DNA of 64,000 bases from Methylobacterium nodulans ORS 2060 (lineage in GTDB: Bacteria; Pseudomonadota; Alphaproteobacteria; Rhizobiales; Beijerinckiaceae), in assembly GCF_000022085.1 (NCBI RefSeq), contig NC_011894.1, positions 6,508,501 through 6,572,500 of the forward strand, written 5' to 3'. Positions within the stretch are counted from its first letter, which is position 1. Every line of letters starts with the position of its first letter. The translations under genes were made by a program, and so were the position numbers. Positions 24,921 through 33,456 of the stretch are shown here, piece by piece. The notes beneath the pieces are model-generated. The model was not told where the DNA came from. It did not search any database and saw only the letters and a list, made by a program, of their open reading frames with translations.

Positions 24921-26082
24921 ATGATCCACGTGGATGATCTGAGCCGTTCCCTCGTACCCTTCGAACAAGACGGCACCTTGGTGACCGTACTTGAGATGAG
25001 CCAATCGAGCTGGCTGGCGGCCGCGGTTGTCCCCGGCGTCGACCGACGGCCTCTGAAGAAGCTGGAGCCGGACCCGGCTGCGTTGATGCGGTTACTGGGC
25101 AAATGGCGCGGGCAGGCGGAAGCCGCCGGGCGGCGCGAGGCGGGTGGTGTTGGCCTTCGAGGCTGGGCGGGACGGTTTCTGGCTGGCGCGGTGGCTGCGG
25201 GCCCAGGGCATCGAGGTCTATGTCGTTCACTCCACGAGCGTAGCGGTCTCACGCGACCATCGCCGGGCCAAGACGGATCGGCTCGACACCGAAATGCTGA
25301 TCCGGGTGTTTCTGGGCTGGCTGCGCGGCGAGCCCCGGCACTGCAAGATGGTCGCGGTTCCGAGTCTTGAGGAGGAAGACGCCAAACGTCCCAGCCGCGA
25401 GCGCGAAAACCTCGTCGGTGAGCGAACGAGGATCATCAACCGCATGAAGGCGGCCCTCATCCGGCTCGGCATCCGGGCGTTCAAGCCGGAGCTGGCGAAG
25501 GCGCCTGAGCGCCTCGAAGCGCTGAGGACGCCGGAGGGCGTACCGATCCCGCCCACCATGCTGGCCGAGATGAGACGCGACATGGCCCGGCTGGCCTGGG
25601 TCCGCGAGCAGATCGAGGTGATCGAGCGCAGCCGCAGGGAGCGCTTGGAACAGGCTCCGGCCGATGACGCGCATGCAACGGTTCGGCTCCTGGCGCGCGT
25701 CGTCAGGATGGGTCTGGAGACGGCGGATCTGCTCGTCCGGGAGGTCCTCTCCAGAAACCTTCGGGACCGCCGGGCGGTGGCCCGCTATGCCGGCGTGACG
25801 GGATCACCTGACGAAAGCGGGGCCAAGCGTCGGGAGCGAGGCTTGGCGAAGGCCGGAAATGCAAGGGTCCGACGTGGTCTGATGCAGCTGGCTTGGCGGT
25901 TCCTGCGGTTCCAAAGCGAGAGCGCGTTGGCCAAGTGGTACCGGGACAGAACGGAGGCGGGCGGCAAACGCAAGACGACCATGATCGTGGCGCTGGCCCG
26001 CAAGCTGCTCATTGCCCTGTGGCGACTGGTGACGATTGGGGAGATCCCGCCAGGCGTCAGGTTGCGAGCCGTGGCGGCCTGA
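24921..26082 (+). pseudogene. IS110-family transposase with a frameshift
   Basis: The first frame (24921 to about 25140) carries SLVPFEQDGTLVTVLEMSQS and LLGKWRGQAEAAGRREAG. The second frame (25144-26082) continues with VVLAFEAGRDGFWLARWLRA, HRRAKTDRLDTEMLIRVFLG and the C-terminal LAKAGNARVRRGLMQLAWRF. The shift lies near 25140, between two catalytic aspartates. A typical IS110 would read through here in one frame. It differs from the IS110 at the left edge. Inactive unless the shift is a base-count error. Confidence 0.72.
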
Positions 26083-26511
26083 ACCTTACGACTGACGCGT
26101 TCGACGGCCGCGGCGATTTGCGGGCAGGTCGCCGATCGTGATCCGAGGTGGCGGGGACCCGAACACAGCCTTGGCTTCGACGCCGAACCGAGAATGGGCC
26201 CGCCGCCTCGGAGCCAAGCCGCCGAAGCGAATGATTGCTTCATGGTCCGGGTCATGAATGACCGAACCGAATACAAGGTTGTGGCGCGGAATGCGCCCGG
26301 GCGAAGGCTCCCCTCGGATCACATCATCGAAACAGAAAGGTGAAAGCCAATGCGGTGACAGGCATTGACAAAACAAATCCCATACAAGGCCGTATGATAA
26401 TGCGTCATGAGCACGTGACGTTGGAATGGTGAGAGTACAGTTTACCAGCCGTTCATGCGTGGCCAGATCGCGCCGACGTGGCGGGCGCCGTCCACAAGGC
26501 GATCTGACCAA
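26083..26511. other. IS110 3' flank and gene-free stretch
   Basis: The first 200 bases are probably the non-coding right end of the IS110 element. The rest, up to the IS1182 boundary, shows no gene or clear site. Confidence 0.35.
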
Positions 26512-28294
26512 TGTAAAGAAAACGGCCGGATACTGTTGGCGAATTCGGCCGCTATGCAGCGAGAGCCTCGAAGCGTGAGGTGCGCGTGGGGGCCAGCGGG
26601 CGGTGCGAGAACCAAGCGGCGAGACGATCAAGATTGAGAGCGGCCGCCGTCGCCACGCTCTGCAGGGTCATCTTCGCCAGTCCGCGATAGCGCGCTCGGC
26701 GCAAGCCGAAGCTCCGCACGCCCTGCGCGATCGTCGCCTCAATGCCTTGTCGCTGCCCGTAGAGCTGCCGGCCCTCCTCGCTCTCCTGCCGCATCCGCGC
26801 GGCCGCCAGCGCCTCGTGCTCCGCACGCGGATGCAGGCTGAGCCGGCGGCTCCCCGCCCGGGTGCACCGCGGCTTGGCTGGACACACGCGGCAGACGGCG
26901 GGGCTGAAGCCTGCGCGTATGAACGCGCGTCCGCTCACCTTGTCCCTGTACGTGCCCCAACTCGTACTCTCGCGGCCCTCGGGGCAGCACACGCGACAGC
27001 GCTCCCAGTCGACCGCGAAGTCCGTGACGTGGAACGCCCCCTCCTCACGCGTCTGCCAACTCTGGTTCGACCGCGCGGGGCCGATCAGGGCGATGCCGTG
27101 CCGCTCGTGCGCCGCGACCAGATGCTCGGCGCTGATATAGGCCGCGTCGACCAGGTGCTCGGAGGGGATCAGATCCAGGCCCGCCAGGGCGGCATGGATC
27201 ACGCCGGTGCGCATCGCCTCATGCACATTGGCCGGAGTGGTGTCGGCGTGAACGACCAACCGAGGCAGGTCGGGGTCGCAGGTCTCGGTCAGGTGGACCA
27301 TGTAGCCGGTCCACTCCGTTCCAGACTTGGCCCGGAACCGCGCCTCGACGTCGTAGGGCGACTCGACCCGGTCGCCGGGCCCGCGTCCCTGCACCGGGCG
27401 CAGCCGGACGCTGGTGCCGGCGGGTGGACTTCCGTCCCCTGCGCGCTCGAAGTGCCGCGCCCATACCCGGCGCAGCACGGCCACGGCAGGCAAGGCGACA
27501 GCGAGTGGCGGCGCGCTCGCGCCATCCAGCGCGTCGAGCAGGCGGTAGCCGTCCGCCCCGACCTGCAGCACGTAGGCCTCGCGCTTGGGGCCGGTCTCCG
27601 GCAGTCGCGCATCCTCGATGCGGCGATCGTAGCGCTCGTGCCAGTCGGGCGGGGCGACACGGCGCAGCCAGTCGGGGGCGAGGGCCGCGACCGCGTTGAG
27701 AGCCGCCCGCAGCGTCTCGGCCAACAGCTCGACCCGGTTGAGGTCGCGCACCGCGGCGAGCACGTGGGTGCTGTCGGTGCGCTGGCGCCCGCGCGCCTTG
27801 AGCACGCCCTGGTCGCGCGCGGCATCGAGGATGCGGGCCAGCAGCCGCCCGGTGGCCTCGTGCTGCAGCAGCCGACCGCGGAACTCGCACAGGACGCTGT
27901 AGTCGAAGCCGGGATCGGCCAGATCAAGTCCCAGCAGGTACTTCCAGTCAATCCGCGCCCGGACCGCCTCGGCGGCTTGGCGATCGCTCATGCTCTCCCG
28001 AAACTGCAAGAGCGTGACCAGGGCCAAGCGCCAGGGCGCGTAGGCGGGCTGGCCGCGTGCGGGATAGAGGTCGGCGAACGCGGCATCAGCGAAGATTGTG
28101 CCGAGCCGCGTGCGCAGGAGCAGGTAGGGGTTGCCGCGCCGGAACGCGGTTTGGGCCACCCGGGCGGTGTCCTCAGGGACCGGTGGGAGTGGGTGGTGCG
28201 GCCGGAGCGACATGAGCGACCTCCGAGCGGGACGGTCAGCCTACACCCAGCACCCCCCGGAATTCGCCAACAGTGTCCGGCCGTTTTCCTGACA
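26512..28294 (-). mobile_element. IS1182-type element 1, complete
   Basis: Both ends share GAAAACGGCCGGA, then T or C, then ACTGTTGGCGAATTC, read inward, and weaker similarity extends to TGT further out. A single uninterrupted transposase gene fills the interior. The inner part of the repeat, TGTTGGCGAATTC, recurs at both ends of the small element near 58.5 kb. Confidence 0.72.
26552..28213 (-). CDS. IS1182-family transposase
   Basis: A 553-residue DDE transposase in one frame. The N-terminal part (YAPWRLALVTLLQFRESMSD, RIDWKYLLGLDLADPGFDYS) and the catalytic core (RQRTDSTHVLAAVRDLNR with the first Asp, LIPSEHLVDAAYISAEHL with the second) are present. The late YGQRQGIEATIAQGVRSFGL holds the Glu. 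A zinc-finger-like cysteine cluster (CRVCPAKPRC) lies before the last block. It appears intact. The long plus-strand frame opposite it is an artefact of GC-rich codons. Confidence 0.88.
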   Translation of the reverse strand: MSLRPHHPLPPVPEDTARVAQTAFRRGNPYLLLRTRLGTIFADAAFADLYPARGQPAYAPWRLALVTLLQFRESMSDRQAAEAVRARIDWKYLLGLDLADPGFDYSVLCEFRGRLLQHEATGRLLARILDAARDQGVLKARGRQRTDSTHVLAAVRDLNRVELLAETLRAALNAVAALAPDWLRRVAPPDWHERYDRRIEDARLPETGPKREAYVLQVGADGYRLLDALDGASAPPLAVALPAVAVLRRVWARHFERAGDGSPPAGTSVRLRPVQGRGPGDRVESPYDVEARFRAKSGTEWTGYMVHLTETCDPDLPRLVVHADTTPANVHEAMRTGVIHAALAGLDLIPSEHLVDAAYISAEHLVAAHERHGIALIGPARSNQSWQTREEGAFHVTDFAVDWERCRVCCPEGRESTSWGTYRDKVSGRAFIRAGFSPAVCRVCPAKPRCTRAGSRRLSLHPRAEHEALAAARMRQESEEGRQLYGQRQGIEATIAQGVRSFGLRRARYRGLAKMTLQSVATAAALNLDRLAAWFSHRPLAPTRTSRFEALAA

Positions 28295-28351
28295 GCGCGA
28301 AAAGCCATCTCCGCTGACGCGCTTGACGCGAGAGCGCGACGCGGCGGCGGA

Positions 28352-28414
28352 TGTCAGGAAACCGTGTCAGGAAAACAACTGTCAGGAATATCTTGATGCG
28401 GCACTATCCTGACA
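28352..28414. promoter_or_regulatory. Resolvase binding region (res-like)
   Basis: TGTCAGGAA occurs three times in direct order (28352, 28365, 28380), and TATCCTGACA in inverted order ends at 28414. The last pair forms a 35-base dyad directly at the recombinase start codon. This is the arrangement of a res site upstream of a serine recombinase, which here is broken. Confidence 0.5.
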
Positions 28415-28731
28415 TGCTCGTCGGCTACGCCCGCGTCTCCACCCAGGACCAGAACCTTGACCTCCGGCGCGACGCCCTGACAAGGCCGGCTGAGAGCGCC
28501 TCTTCGAGGAGAAGAAGTCCGGCAAGGCTGGCACTAAGCGCCCCGAGTTCGAGGCGGCCCTGGCCTTCCTGCGCCCCGACGACGTGCTCGTGGTCTGGAA
28601 GCTCGATCGGCTCGGCCGCTCGCTGGTCGAGATGATGCGCACCATCGACGGCCTGCGCCGCCAGGACGTGCACTTCCGCAGCCTCACCGAGCAGTTTGAC
28701 AGCGACACCGCGCATGGGCGCTTCGTGATTT
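28414..28731 (+). pseudogene. Serine recombinase (resolvase), frameshifted and truncated
   Basis: The first frame reads MLVGYARVSTQDQNLDLRRD, with the catalytic Ser in RVST. After about 28480 the homology continues in another frame (ERLFEEKKSGKAGTKRPEF, DVLVVWKLDRLGRSLVEMMR, FRSLTEQFDSDTAHGRFVI), and a TGA lies where Cys is expected. It ends abruptly after RFVI, where the dehydrogenase gene's end begins. The DNA-binding domain is missing. Confidence 0.72.
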
Positions 28732-28742
28732 GCGCCGTACCA

Positions 28743-29744
28743 CTATTTCATAGTGATGACGACTTTGCCCTTCGAGCGGCCAGCTTTGACAAAACCGAGT
28801 GCCTCCCGGGTCTTCGAGAACGGGAAGACTCGATCAATAACCGGCCGGACGGCACCAGCATCGATGAGCTCGGCGATCTTGCGAAGCTGGTCGCCGTTCG
28901 CCCTCATGAACAGGAACGAATAGCTGACGCCGCGCCGGTCCGCCTTCTTGCGGATGCCTCGGCTGAGGAGGCGCATGACGAGCTTCAGGGGCCACGCCAG
29001 GCCAAGTTGCTCCGCGAAGCGAGGGTCAGGCGGACCGGCAATCCCGACAAGCCGCCCACCAGGTTTGAGTACGGTCAGCGACTTTTCGAGCGTCTTTCCG
29101 CCGAGCGTGTCAAAGACGACATCGAAATCACTGAGGAGTTTCTCGAAGCTGTCCCGCCTGTAGTCCACGACGATGTCGGCTCCGAGGCTCTTCACAAGCG
29201 CGACGTTCGACGTGCCCGCCGTCGTCGCGACGGTTGCGCCGAGATGCTTGGCGAGCTGAATGGCAATCGTTCCGACACCGCCGGACCCTGCCTGGATGAG
29301 CACCTTCTGACCCGGCTGCAGTCTCGCCTCTTCGACGAGAACCTGCCAAGCGGTCAGCGCGACCAGCGGGACCCCGGCCGCCTCCTCCATCGTCAGCGTC
29401 TTCGGCTTCAGGGCCAAGTCGGCCTCGTTCACCGCGATGAACTCCGCGAATGTTCCAATCCGCCCGTCCGCGGCCCGGCCGTAGACCTCGTCGCCGACTT
29501 TGAACCGTTGCACGCATGAGCCAACCCGGACGACTACGCCCGCCAGGTCATGTCCGAGGACGAGGGGCATCCGGTAGCGCAGGATCAGCTTGAACTCACC
29601 GTCGCCGAGCTTGGCGTCCAGAGGGTTCACGCTCGCGGCGTGGATCTCGACGAGGACGTCCCCGTCCCCGACCTCCGGAACGGGTATGTCGCGTGCAACC
29701 AACCCCTCCTTGCTCTTGTAGCGGTCGATGCCGAACGCCTTCAT
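28743..29744 (-). CDS. Zinc-independent quinone oxidoreductase / MDR-family dehydrogenase
   Basis: A 333-residue medium-chain oxidoreductase that transfers hydride from NADPH to enones, quinones or aldehydes. It has an N-terminal GroES-like domain (VLVEIHAASVNPLDAKLGDG, LVLGHDLAGVVVRVGS) and a Rossmann domain (VLIQAGSGGVGTIAIQLAKH). The cysteines that bind zinc in true alcohol dehydrogenases are not in place, so it groups with quinone oxidoreductases. ATG 29744 has AAGGA upstream; the longer frame to 29993 reads through the intergenic region. It is the second gene of an operon with the SDR at 29798, 53 bases downstream, and is probably controlled by the divergent MarR gene. Confidence 0.86.
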   Translation of the reverse strand: MKAFGIDRYKSKEGLVARDIPVPEVGDGDVLVEIHAASVNPLDAKLGDGEFKLILRYRMPLVLGHDLAGVVVRVGSCVQRFKVGDEVYGRAADGRIGTFAEFIAVNEADLALKPKTLTMEEAAGVPLVALTAWQVLVEEARLQPGQKVLIQAGSGGVGTIAIQLAKHLGATVATTAGTSNVALVKSLGADIVVDYRRDSFEKLLSDFDVVFDTLGGKTLEKSLTVLKPGGRLVGIAGPPDPRFAEQLGLAWPLKLVMRLLSRGIRKKADRRGVSYSFLFMRANGDQLRKIAELIDAGAVRPVIDRVFPFSKTREALGFVKAGRSKGKVVITMK

Positions 29745-29797
29745 GGCTGGTCCTTGCGATTGAGCTTGGGCAGGTTTCCGGAAACGGCGGCGTCCCG

Positions 29798-30625
29798 TCA
29801 GGACAGCCGCATGTCCTTCCGCAAAGCTTTGTCGAACATCGAGGCGGGTGCGAAGCGGCGGAGCAGCGCGAGGCGGCCGGCCATCTTGCCCGAGGTGTAT
29901 CGCGCACCGGGCCTGGACGCCTGGGCCGCCCGGACGACCGTCTCGCCGACTGAAGCGGCTGTGTCCGCCAGCTTCATGCCCTCCGAGAGCCAACGGGCGG
30001 CATTCGCGCGTCCGTCCTCATAGACGGGCAGAGGTCTGTCAGGCGCGGACATGCTCTGCTCGAAGCCGGATTTCGTCAGGGCGGGCTCGATCAGGATGAC
30101 GCGGATGCCGAAGGTGCGCACCTCGTGGTCGAGCGACTCCGAGTAGCCCTCCAGTGCATGTTTAGTGGCCGCGTAATGGGCACCGAAGGGACTTGGGATC
30201 AGGCCGAGGATGGAGCTGATGTTGATGATGCGGCCGGAGCCTTGCCGTCGCATGGCGGGTAGCACTACGTTGGTCATGCGCAGCACGCCGTAGACGTTGG
30301 TGTCGTACAGCGCGTGGACGGCCGCCATCGAGCATTCCTCGGCCGCGCCATGGATGCCCACGCCTGCGTTGTTCACGAGGAGGTCGATCTGACCTGACCG
30401 GGCCAGCACGCGTTCGACCGCGGTGTTCACGGACTCATCGGAGGTGACGTCGCAGCGCACCATCTCGATCCCGTCGAGCGCGTCGCCGTCTTGAGCCTTC
30501 CGACTCGTGCCAAGCACGCGATAACCGGCGTTCAGGAGTGCGCGTCCGGTTGCTTTTCCTATGCCTGAGGAAGCCCCCGTTACGAGGGCGACCTTGCCAT
30601 GGGCACGGCCGATTGTGGGGGGCAT
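29798..30625 (-). CDS. Short-chain dehydrogenase/reductase
   Basis: A 275-residue classical SDR. The cofactor-binding TGASSGIG is at residues 16-23, NNAG at 86-89, the catalytic Ser at 138-139, and Y152 and K156 in HYAATKHALEG. Sequence around the C-terminus resembles SDRs that act on steroids or small ketones, but the substrate is not defined. It starts 35 bases beyond the inverted repeat at 30656-30667, which is shared with the divergent MarR gene. It is followed by the quinone oxidoreductase gene at 28743. Confidence 0.87.
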   Translation of the reverse strand: MPPTIGRAHGKVALVTGASSGIGKATGRALLNAGYRVLGTSRKAQDGDALDGIEMVRCDVTSDESVNTAVERVLARSGQIDLLVNNAGVGIHGAAEECSMAAVHALYDTNVYGVLRMTNVVLPAMRRQGSGRIINISSILGLIPSPFGAHYAATKHALEGYSESLDHEVRTFGIRVILIEPALTKSGFEQSMSAPDRPLPVYEDGRANAARWLSEGMKLADTAASVGETVVRAAQASRPGARYTSGKMAGRLALLRRFAPASMFDKALRKDMRLS

Positions 30626-30655
30626 GATGAACGTTTCCCTACCTCGATCTCATAC

Positions 30656-30667
30656 TTGAGTGCTCAA
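30656..30667. promoter_or_regulatory. Candidate MarR operator
   Basis: TTGAG, TG, CTCAA form a perfect 12-base inverted repeat between the divergent SDR and MarR genes. MarR-type repressors bind such short palindromes over the promoter, which would give autoregulation and control of the SDR operon. Binding is inferred. Confidence 0.5.
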
Positions 30668-30737
30668 CCATCTAGCCGGGGGCGACCACCTTTGCAATGG
30701 TTTTGCCCTCAACTATTTTAGGAGGATGACGACACCG

Positions 30738-31250
30738 ATGACCGGAGCCTCAGCCGAAGACGGCCTCGCCGCCGTAGACGCGCTTCCCTGCACGAACAAC
30801 GCGCTGAGGCGCGCGACCCGTCAGCTTGGCGCTCTTTATGACGAGGCCTTCGCGCCGACCGGGCTGAAAGGAACGCAACTCCTGCTGATGTGGCGGATCG
30901 CCGAGCTCGGCGGTGAGGGCGGCCCGACCATCCTGTCGTTGTCGGAGCAACTCGCCGTCGGCATCTCGGCGCTGACGCACGCTCTGCGCCCTCTGGTGCG
31001 GGATGGCCTCGTCGAGCTCCGGCCGGACGCGCAGGACAGGCGTTCCAAGCGCGCTACCCTGACGGCGCTCGGACGGAAGCGCTTAGATGAAGGCATCCTG
31101 CTTTGGTCGGCGGCCAACCGTCGCGTGGAAACCCTCCTCGGCCCAGCCTCAGCGCAGGTGCTTCGCGCCATCGCGGATCAGGTCGCCTCGGAGGAGTTCG
31201 CATCCGCCTTTCGGTCGGGACTAGGGGGCGTTGCGTCCTCCTGCGCTTGA
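30738..31250 (+). CDS. MarR-family transcriptional regulator
   Basis: This 170-residue (approximately) winged-helix regulator has the core LLLMWRIAELGGEGGPTILS, SEQLAVGISALTHALRPLVR and the wing DAQDRRSKRATLTALGRKRL. Short helices at each end form the dimer interface. AGGAGG ends at 30725: ATG 30726 directly follows it and is too close, so ATG 30738 (12 bases away) is preferred, though not certain. It faces away from the SDR/quinone oxidoreductase operon and most likely represses it until an electrophile or aromatic ligand binds. Confidence 0.83.
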   Translation: MTGASAEDGLAAVDALPCTNNALRRATRQLGALYDEAFAPTGLKGTQLLLMWRIAELGGEGGPTILSLSEQLAVGISALTHALRPLVRDGLVELRPDAQDRRSKRATLTALGRKRLDEGILLWSAANRRVETLLGPASAQVLRAIADQVASEEFASAFRSGLGGVASSCA

Positions 31251-31294
31251 CGTAAGGGGCCCGATTACAGAAGATGGGATCCAGCTCGACAGAT

Positions 31295-31564
31295 TTAGGT
31301 AAGATCCGCGAGGGTCGCCCGAGCGCTTCGCAACAACTCCCTGATCTGCCGCCTCAAGGCGATCATTTCCGCCGACCGCAAACCATTCCGAAAGCGGCCG
31401 TTCGCACTACCGCGCGGTGCGCCGCTTCCCACTGCCCCGCCGTGAATGCGGCATCGCTTCCTGCCCTTCATCGCGGGCGACTGACACTCCGTCCCGCGCC
31501 GGGTCTTGGCGCAGCAGCGGCGCGCCAGGCGCAACTGCGAGGGCTCGTTGGTCGACAGGTCCAT
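31295..31564 (-). CDS. HGG-motif small basic protein
   Basis: An 89-residue basic protein with four cysteine or histidine positions in CCAKTRRGTECQSPAMKGRK and CRIHGGAVGSGAPRGSANGR, then FRNGLRSAE. The HGG-x-SGAP-x-G-x-x-NG-x-Y/F-x-x-G pattern marks a widespread small protein found on mobile DNA next to the gene upstream of it here. A C-x8-C...C-x-x-H arrangement could bind zinc. It overlaps the end of the 31407-32210 frame by 158 bases, which suggests that the latter reads too far. Function unknown. Confidence 0.6.
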   Translation of the reverse strand: MDLSTNEPSQLRLARRCCAKTRRGTECQSPAMKGRKRCRIHGGAVGSGAPRGSANGRFRNGLRSAEMIALRRQIRELLRSARATLADLT

Positions 31565-32210
31565 AGGCTTGATGTCCGTTTTCGAGAGATCCCCCGCCCC
31601 CCGGGGTGGTGACGGCGCCAACGACCGCCTGGCCGCCGTGGTAAACGTGGACGTGTTCGACACGGACCGTCTGCTCGCCGCCCCGGCGTAGCTTGGCGAG
31701 CGCCTCGATCTGGGCAACGAAGGTCCGCTGGAGCTTGGTCGCGAGTGCGCCACATCGCTCCATCACGGTCAGGTCGTCCGCTGCCTTGGCCCGCATCAGC
31801 ATTGACATTGCGGCCTCATGCGTCGCGACGGCCTGGAGTGCGAGCAACGCTTCGACCTCGTCCCGAGGGGCGAAGGCATTGAATGCAGCAAGGGCAGCAT
31901 TCAATGCATCCTGGGTCGGATGGCTCGCGCCGCGCTGATGCATGGCCGCTCCGAGCCAGCCGATTGCGTGCGCGCTGAAGGCGTCGGACGTCGTCCCGAA
32001 GGTCTCGAGCCTGTGCAGGCGATACCCGACCTCGTCGGCATGGGGTGCGCCGAGCACCGGTGTGGTCCCGTCCTCGCCGATCTCCATCGTGAAGGCGAGC
32101 GCCACCGGACGCTTCTTCTGCCGCTCCCGAGCGCGTTGGATCGTCCGCTTCTCACGCTCGCTCGGCTGCCGCGGAGCGGGAGGTTTCGCAGTCGCCGGGT
32201 ACTTCGCCAT
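31407..32210 (-). CDS. Hypothetical protein paired with the HGG protein
   Basis: The product has helical sequences (DEVEALLALQAVATHEAAMS, CGALATKLQRTFVAQIEALA) and a C-terminal beta-like motif VRVEHVHVYHGGQAVVGAVT. That motif marks a known but unnamed family always located just before HGG-motif genes on genomic islands. After the G/C run near 31600 the frame continues into the HGG gene in another frame for about 65 residues, probably not part of the ancestral protein. An indel in that G run would explain the overlap. Function unknown. Confidence 0.55.
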   Translation of the reverse strand: MAKYPATAKPPAPRQPSEREKRTIQRARERQKKRPVALAFTMEIGEDGTTPVLGAPHADEVGYRLHRLETFGTTSDAFSAHAIGWLGAAMHQRGASHPTQDALNAALAAFNAFAPRDEVEALLALQAVATHEAAMSMLMRAKAADDLTVMERCGALATKLQRTFVAQIEALAKLRRGGEQTVRVEHVHVYHGGQAVVGAVTTPGGGGSLENGHQAYGPVDQRALAVAPGAPLLRQDPARDGVSVARDEGQEAMPHSRRGSGKRRTAR

Positions 32211-32261
32211 GGTCGGTCACCTCGCTCGAGATGGGATGGTCCGGATACGAACGAAACGGCA

Positions 32262-32897
32262 TCAAGCCGCCCAACGGGCCAAGATGGTCTCGGCCTCGGC
32301 CGGGTCCTTGTAGATCCGGTAGATGGTCTGCCGAGATAGGCCGGTAGCCCGCGCGATGGTGGACGCACCCACCCCCTGCGCAAGCATGCTGCGGACGATG
32401 TCGAGCTGATCGCGGCTGTAGGACGGCTTGCGACCGCGATAGGCATCCTCCCGGGCCTTGGCGTGCTCGATACCGGCCCGCTGGGCCTCGCGCGTCGCCT
32501 CGGCCTGCGCCTGCGCTGTCGCGGCCATGAAGCCGATCAGCGCGTCCCTGACCGCCATCTGCATGGGGTCCTGCGTGGCGCCGTCGAACGTCAGGCCGTT
32601 GATGACGGTTCGCACCACGACCCCGCGCGCCATGAAGGCACGGATGGTCTCGCACACGTCGGCGTAGTCCCGGCCGAGCCGGTCCACCCATCGGACCACG
32701 AGGGTGTCGCCCCGGCGCAGCATGTCGAAGAGCCGGCGGCCCTGCGGGCGATCGGCGAGCCGGGTGCTGACGCCGCTCATCCCCTCATCCGCCACGACGT
32801 GATCGATCCGGAAGCCCGCCTGCTCAGCCTGCGTCCGCTGGTGCGCAGCGGTCTGCTCGGAGGTGCTGACGCGAACGTAGAGGATGGTCTGCGACAT
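32262..32897 (-). CDS. Serine recombinase (resolvase/invertase type)
   Basis: A complete 211-residue small serine recombinase. The catalytic domain has YVRVSTSEQTAAHQ with the active Ser, GDTLVVRWVDRLGRDYADVC with conserved Arg residues, and the long E-helix ALIGFMAATAQAQAEATRE. The C-terminal helix-turn-helix is GVGASTIARATGLSRQTIYR. It cuts and rejoins DNA at res sites to resolve cointegrates or invert segments. Directly upstream lies a perfect 28-base dyad site (32993-33020) and further half-sites, which fit a res region. It could be the resolvase of a lost transposon. Confidence 0.87.
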   Translation of the reverse strand: MSQTILYVRVSTSEQTAAHQRTQAEQAGFRIDHVVADEGMSGVSTRLADRPQGRRLFDMLRRGDTLVVRWVDRLGRDYADVCETIRAFMARGVVVRTVINGLTFDGATQDPMQMAVRDALIGFMAATAQAQAEATREAQRAGIEHAKAREDAYRGRKPSYSRDQLDIVRSMLAQGVGASTIARATGLSRQTIYRIYKDPAEAETILARWAA

Positions 32898-32938
32898 GCC
32901 CAGAAACCGTCCGTAGTGACGGTGTCCGTATGAAGGCG

Positions 32939-32970
32939 TGTCCGTAGACCGAAATCAACCCTAGCGGACG
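32939..32970. promoter_or_regulatory. Possible accessory res sub-site
   Basis: TGTCCG and CGGACG flank 20 bases in inverted orientation, using the same arm as the main site at 32993. A further TGTCCG at 32923 lies just before it. The longer spacing fits an accessory site where the recombinase binds without cutting. Confidence 0.4.
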
Positions 32971-32992
32971 GTGCTGAAACCCCGTCCGCTGC

Positions 32993-33020
32993 TGTCCGCT
33001 GCGGTATACCTGAACGGACA
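32993..33020. promoter_or_regulatory. res-like crossover site of the serine recombinase
   Basis: The 28 bases read TGTCCG, 4 bases, GGTATACC, 4 bases, CGGACA: perfect inverted outer arms around a palindromic centre with TA at the middle. It is about 95 bases before the recombinase start. Its core is identical over 17 bases (inverted) to the orphan site at 12888-12915. Confidence 0.6.
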
Positions 33021-33090
33021 ATCTGCCCTGCTTGACAGGGCGGCAGGTGTATACGGAGGTTGACTGCTGTGGGGTGTTCTGGAGTGGCAC

Positions 33091-33456
33091 TCAGGCGAAG
33101 AGCACCTGGGCGATACAAGCGACCTCGAAGGGCTTCTCATAGTGGCGCACGCCTGCGTAACGGGCCGGGATCGCGGTCTTTTCGTAGCCGGTGGCGAAGA
33201 TGAACGGCACGCCTCGCGCCTGCAGCGCATCCGCGACAGGGTAGACCATCTCATCCTGCAGGTTGATGTCGAGCACCGCTGCATCGATCTGCGGCGTCGC
33301 CGCGATCAGCGCCAGCGCCTCCTCCACGCGCGGCACCGGGCCCAGCACCTCGGCCCCGCACTCCTCGAACTGACGCTGCAGGTCGTCGGCGATGAAGTAC
33401 TCGTCCTCCACCACCAGCACCCGGCGGCCAGCAAGTGGGTTTGTGGCTGAGGTCAT
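33091..33456 (-). CDS. Single-domain response regulator
   Basis: A 121-residue CheY-like receiver without an output domain. Key residues are visible: the acidic pair in VLVVEDEYFIADDLQ, the phosphorylated Asp in AAVLDINLQ, the switch Thr in IFATGYEK and the Lys in HYEKPF. Its ATG overlaps the stop of the upstream kinase gene (ATGA), so the pair is translationally coupled. Receivers of this type paired with HWE kinases often act as phosphate sinks or relay partners in alphaproteobacterial stress signalling. Confidence 0.88.
   Translation of the reverse strand: MTSATNPLAGRRVLVVEDEYFIADDLQRQFEECGAEVLGPVPRVEEALALIAATPQIDAAVLDINLQDEMVYPVADALQARGVPFIFATGYEKTAIPARYAGVRHYEKPFEVACIAQVLFA

Noticed and set aside
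26603..28396. A 597-codon plus-strand open frame opposite the IS1182 transposase
   Set aside because: It mirrors the transposase gene, is Arg/Ala/Pro-rich and has no domain pattern; it is an effect of GC-rich codons on the opposite strand.
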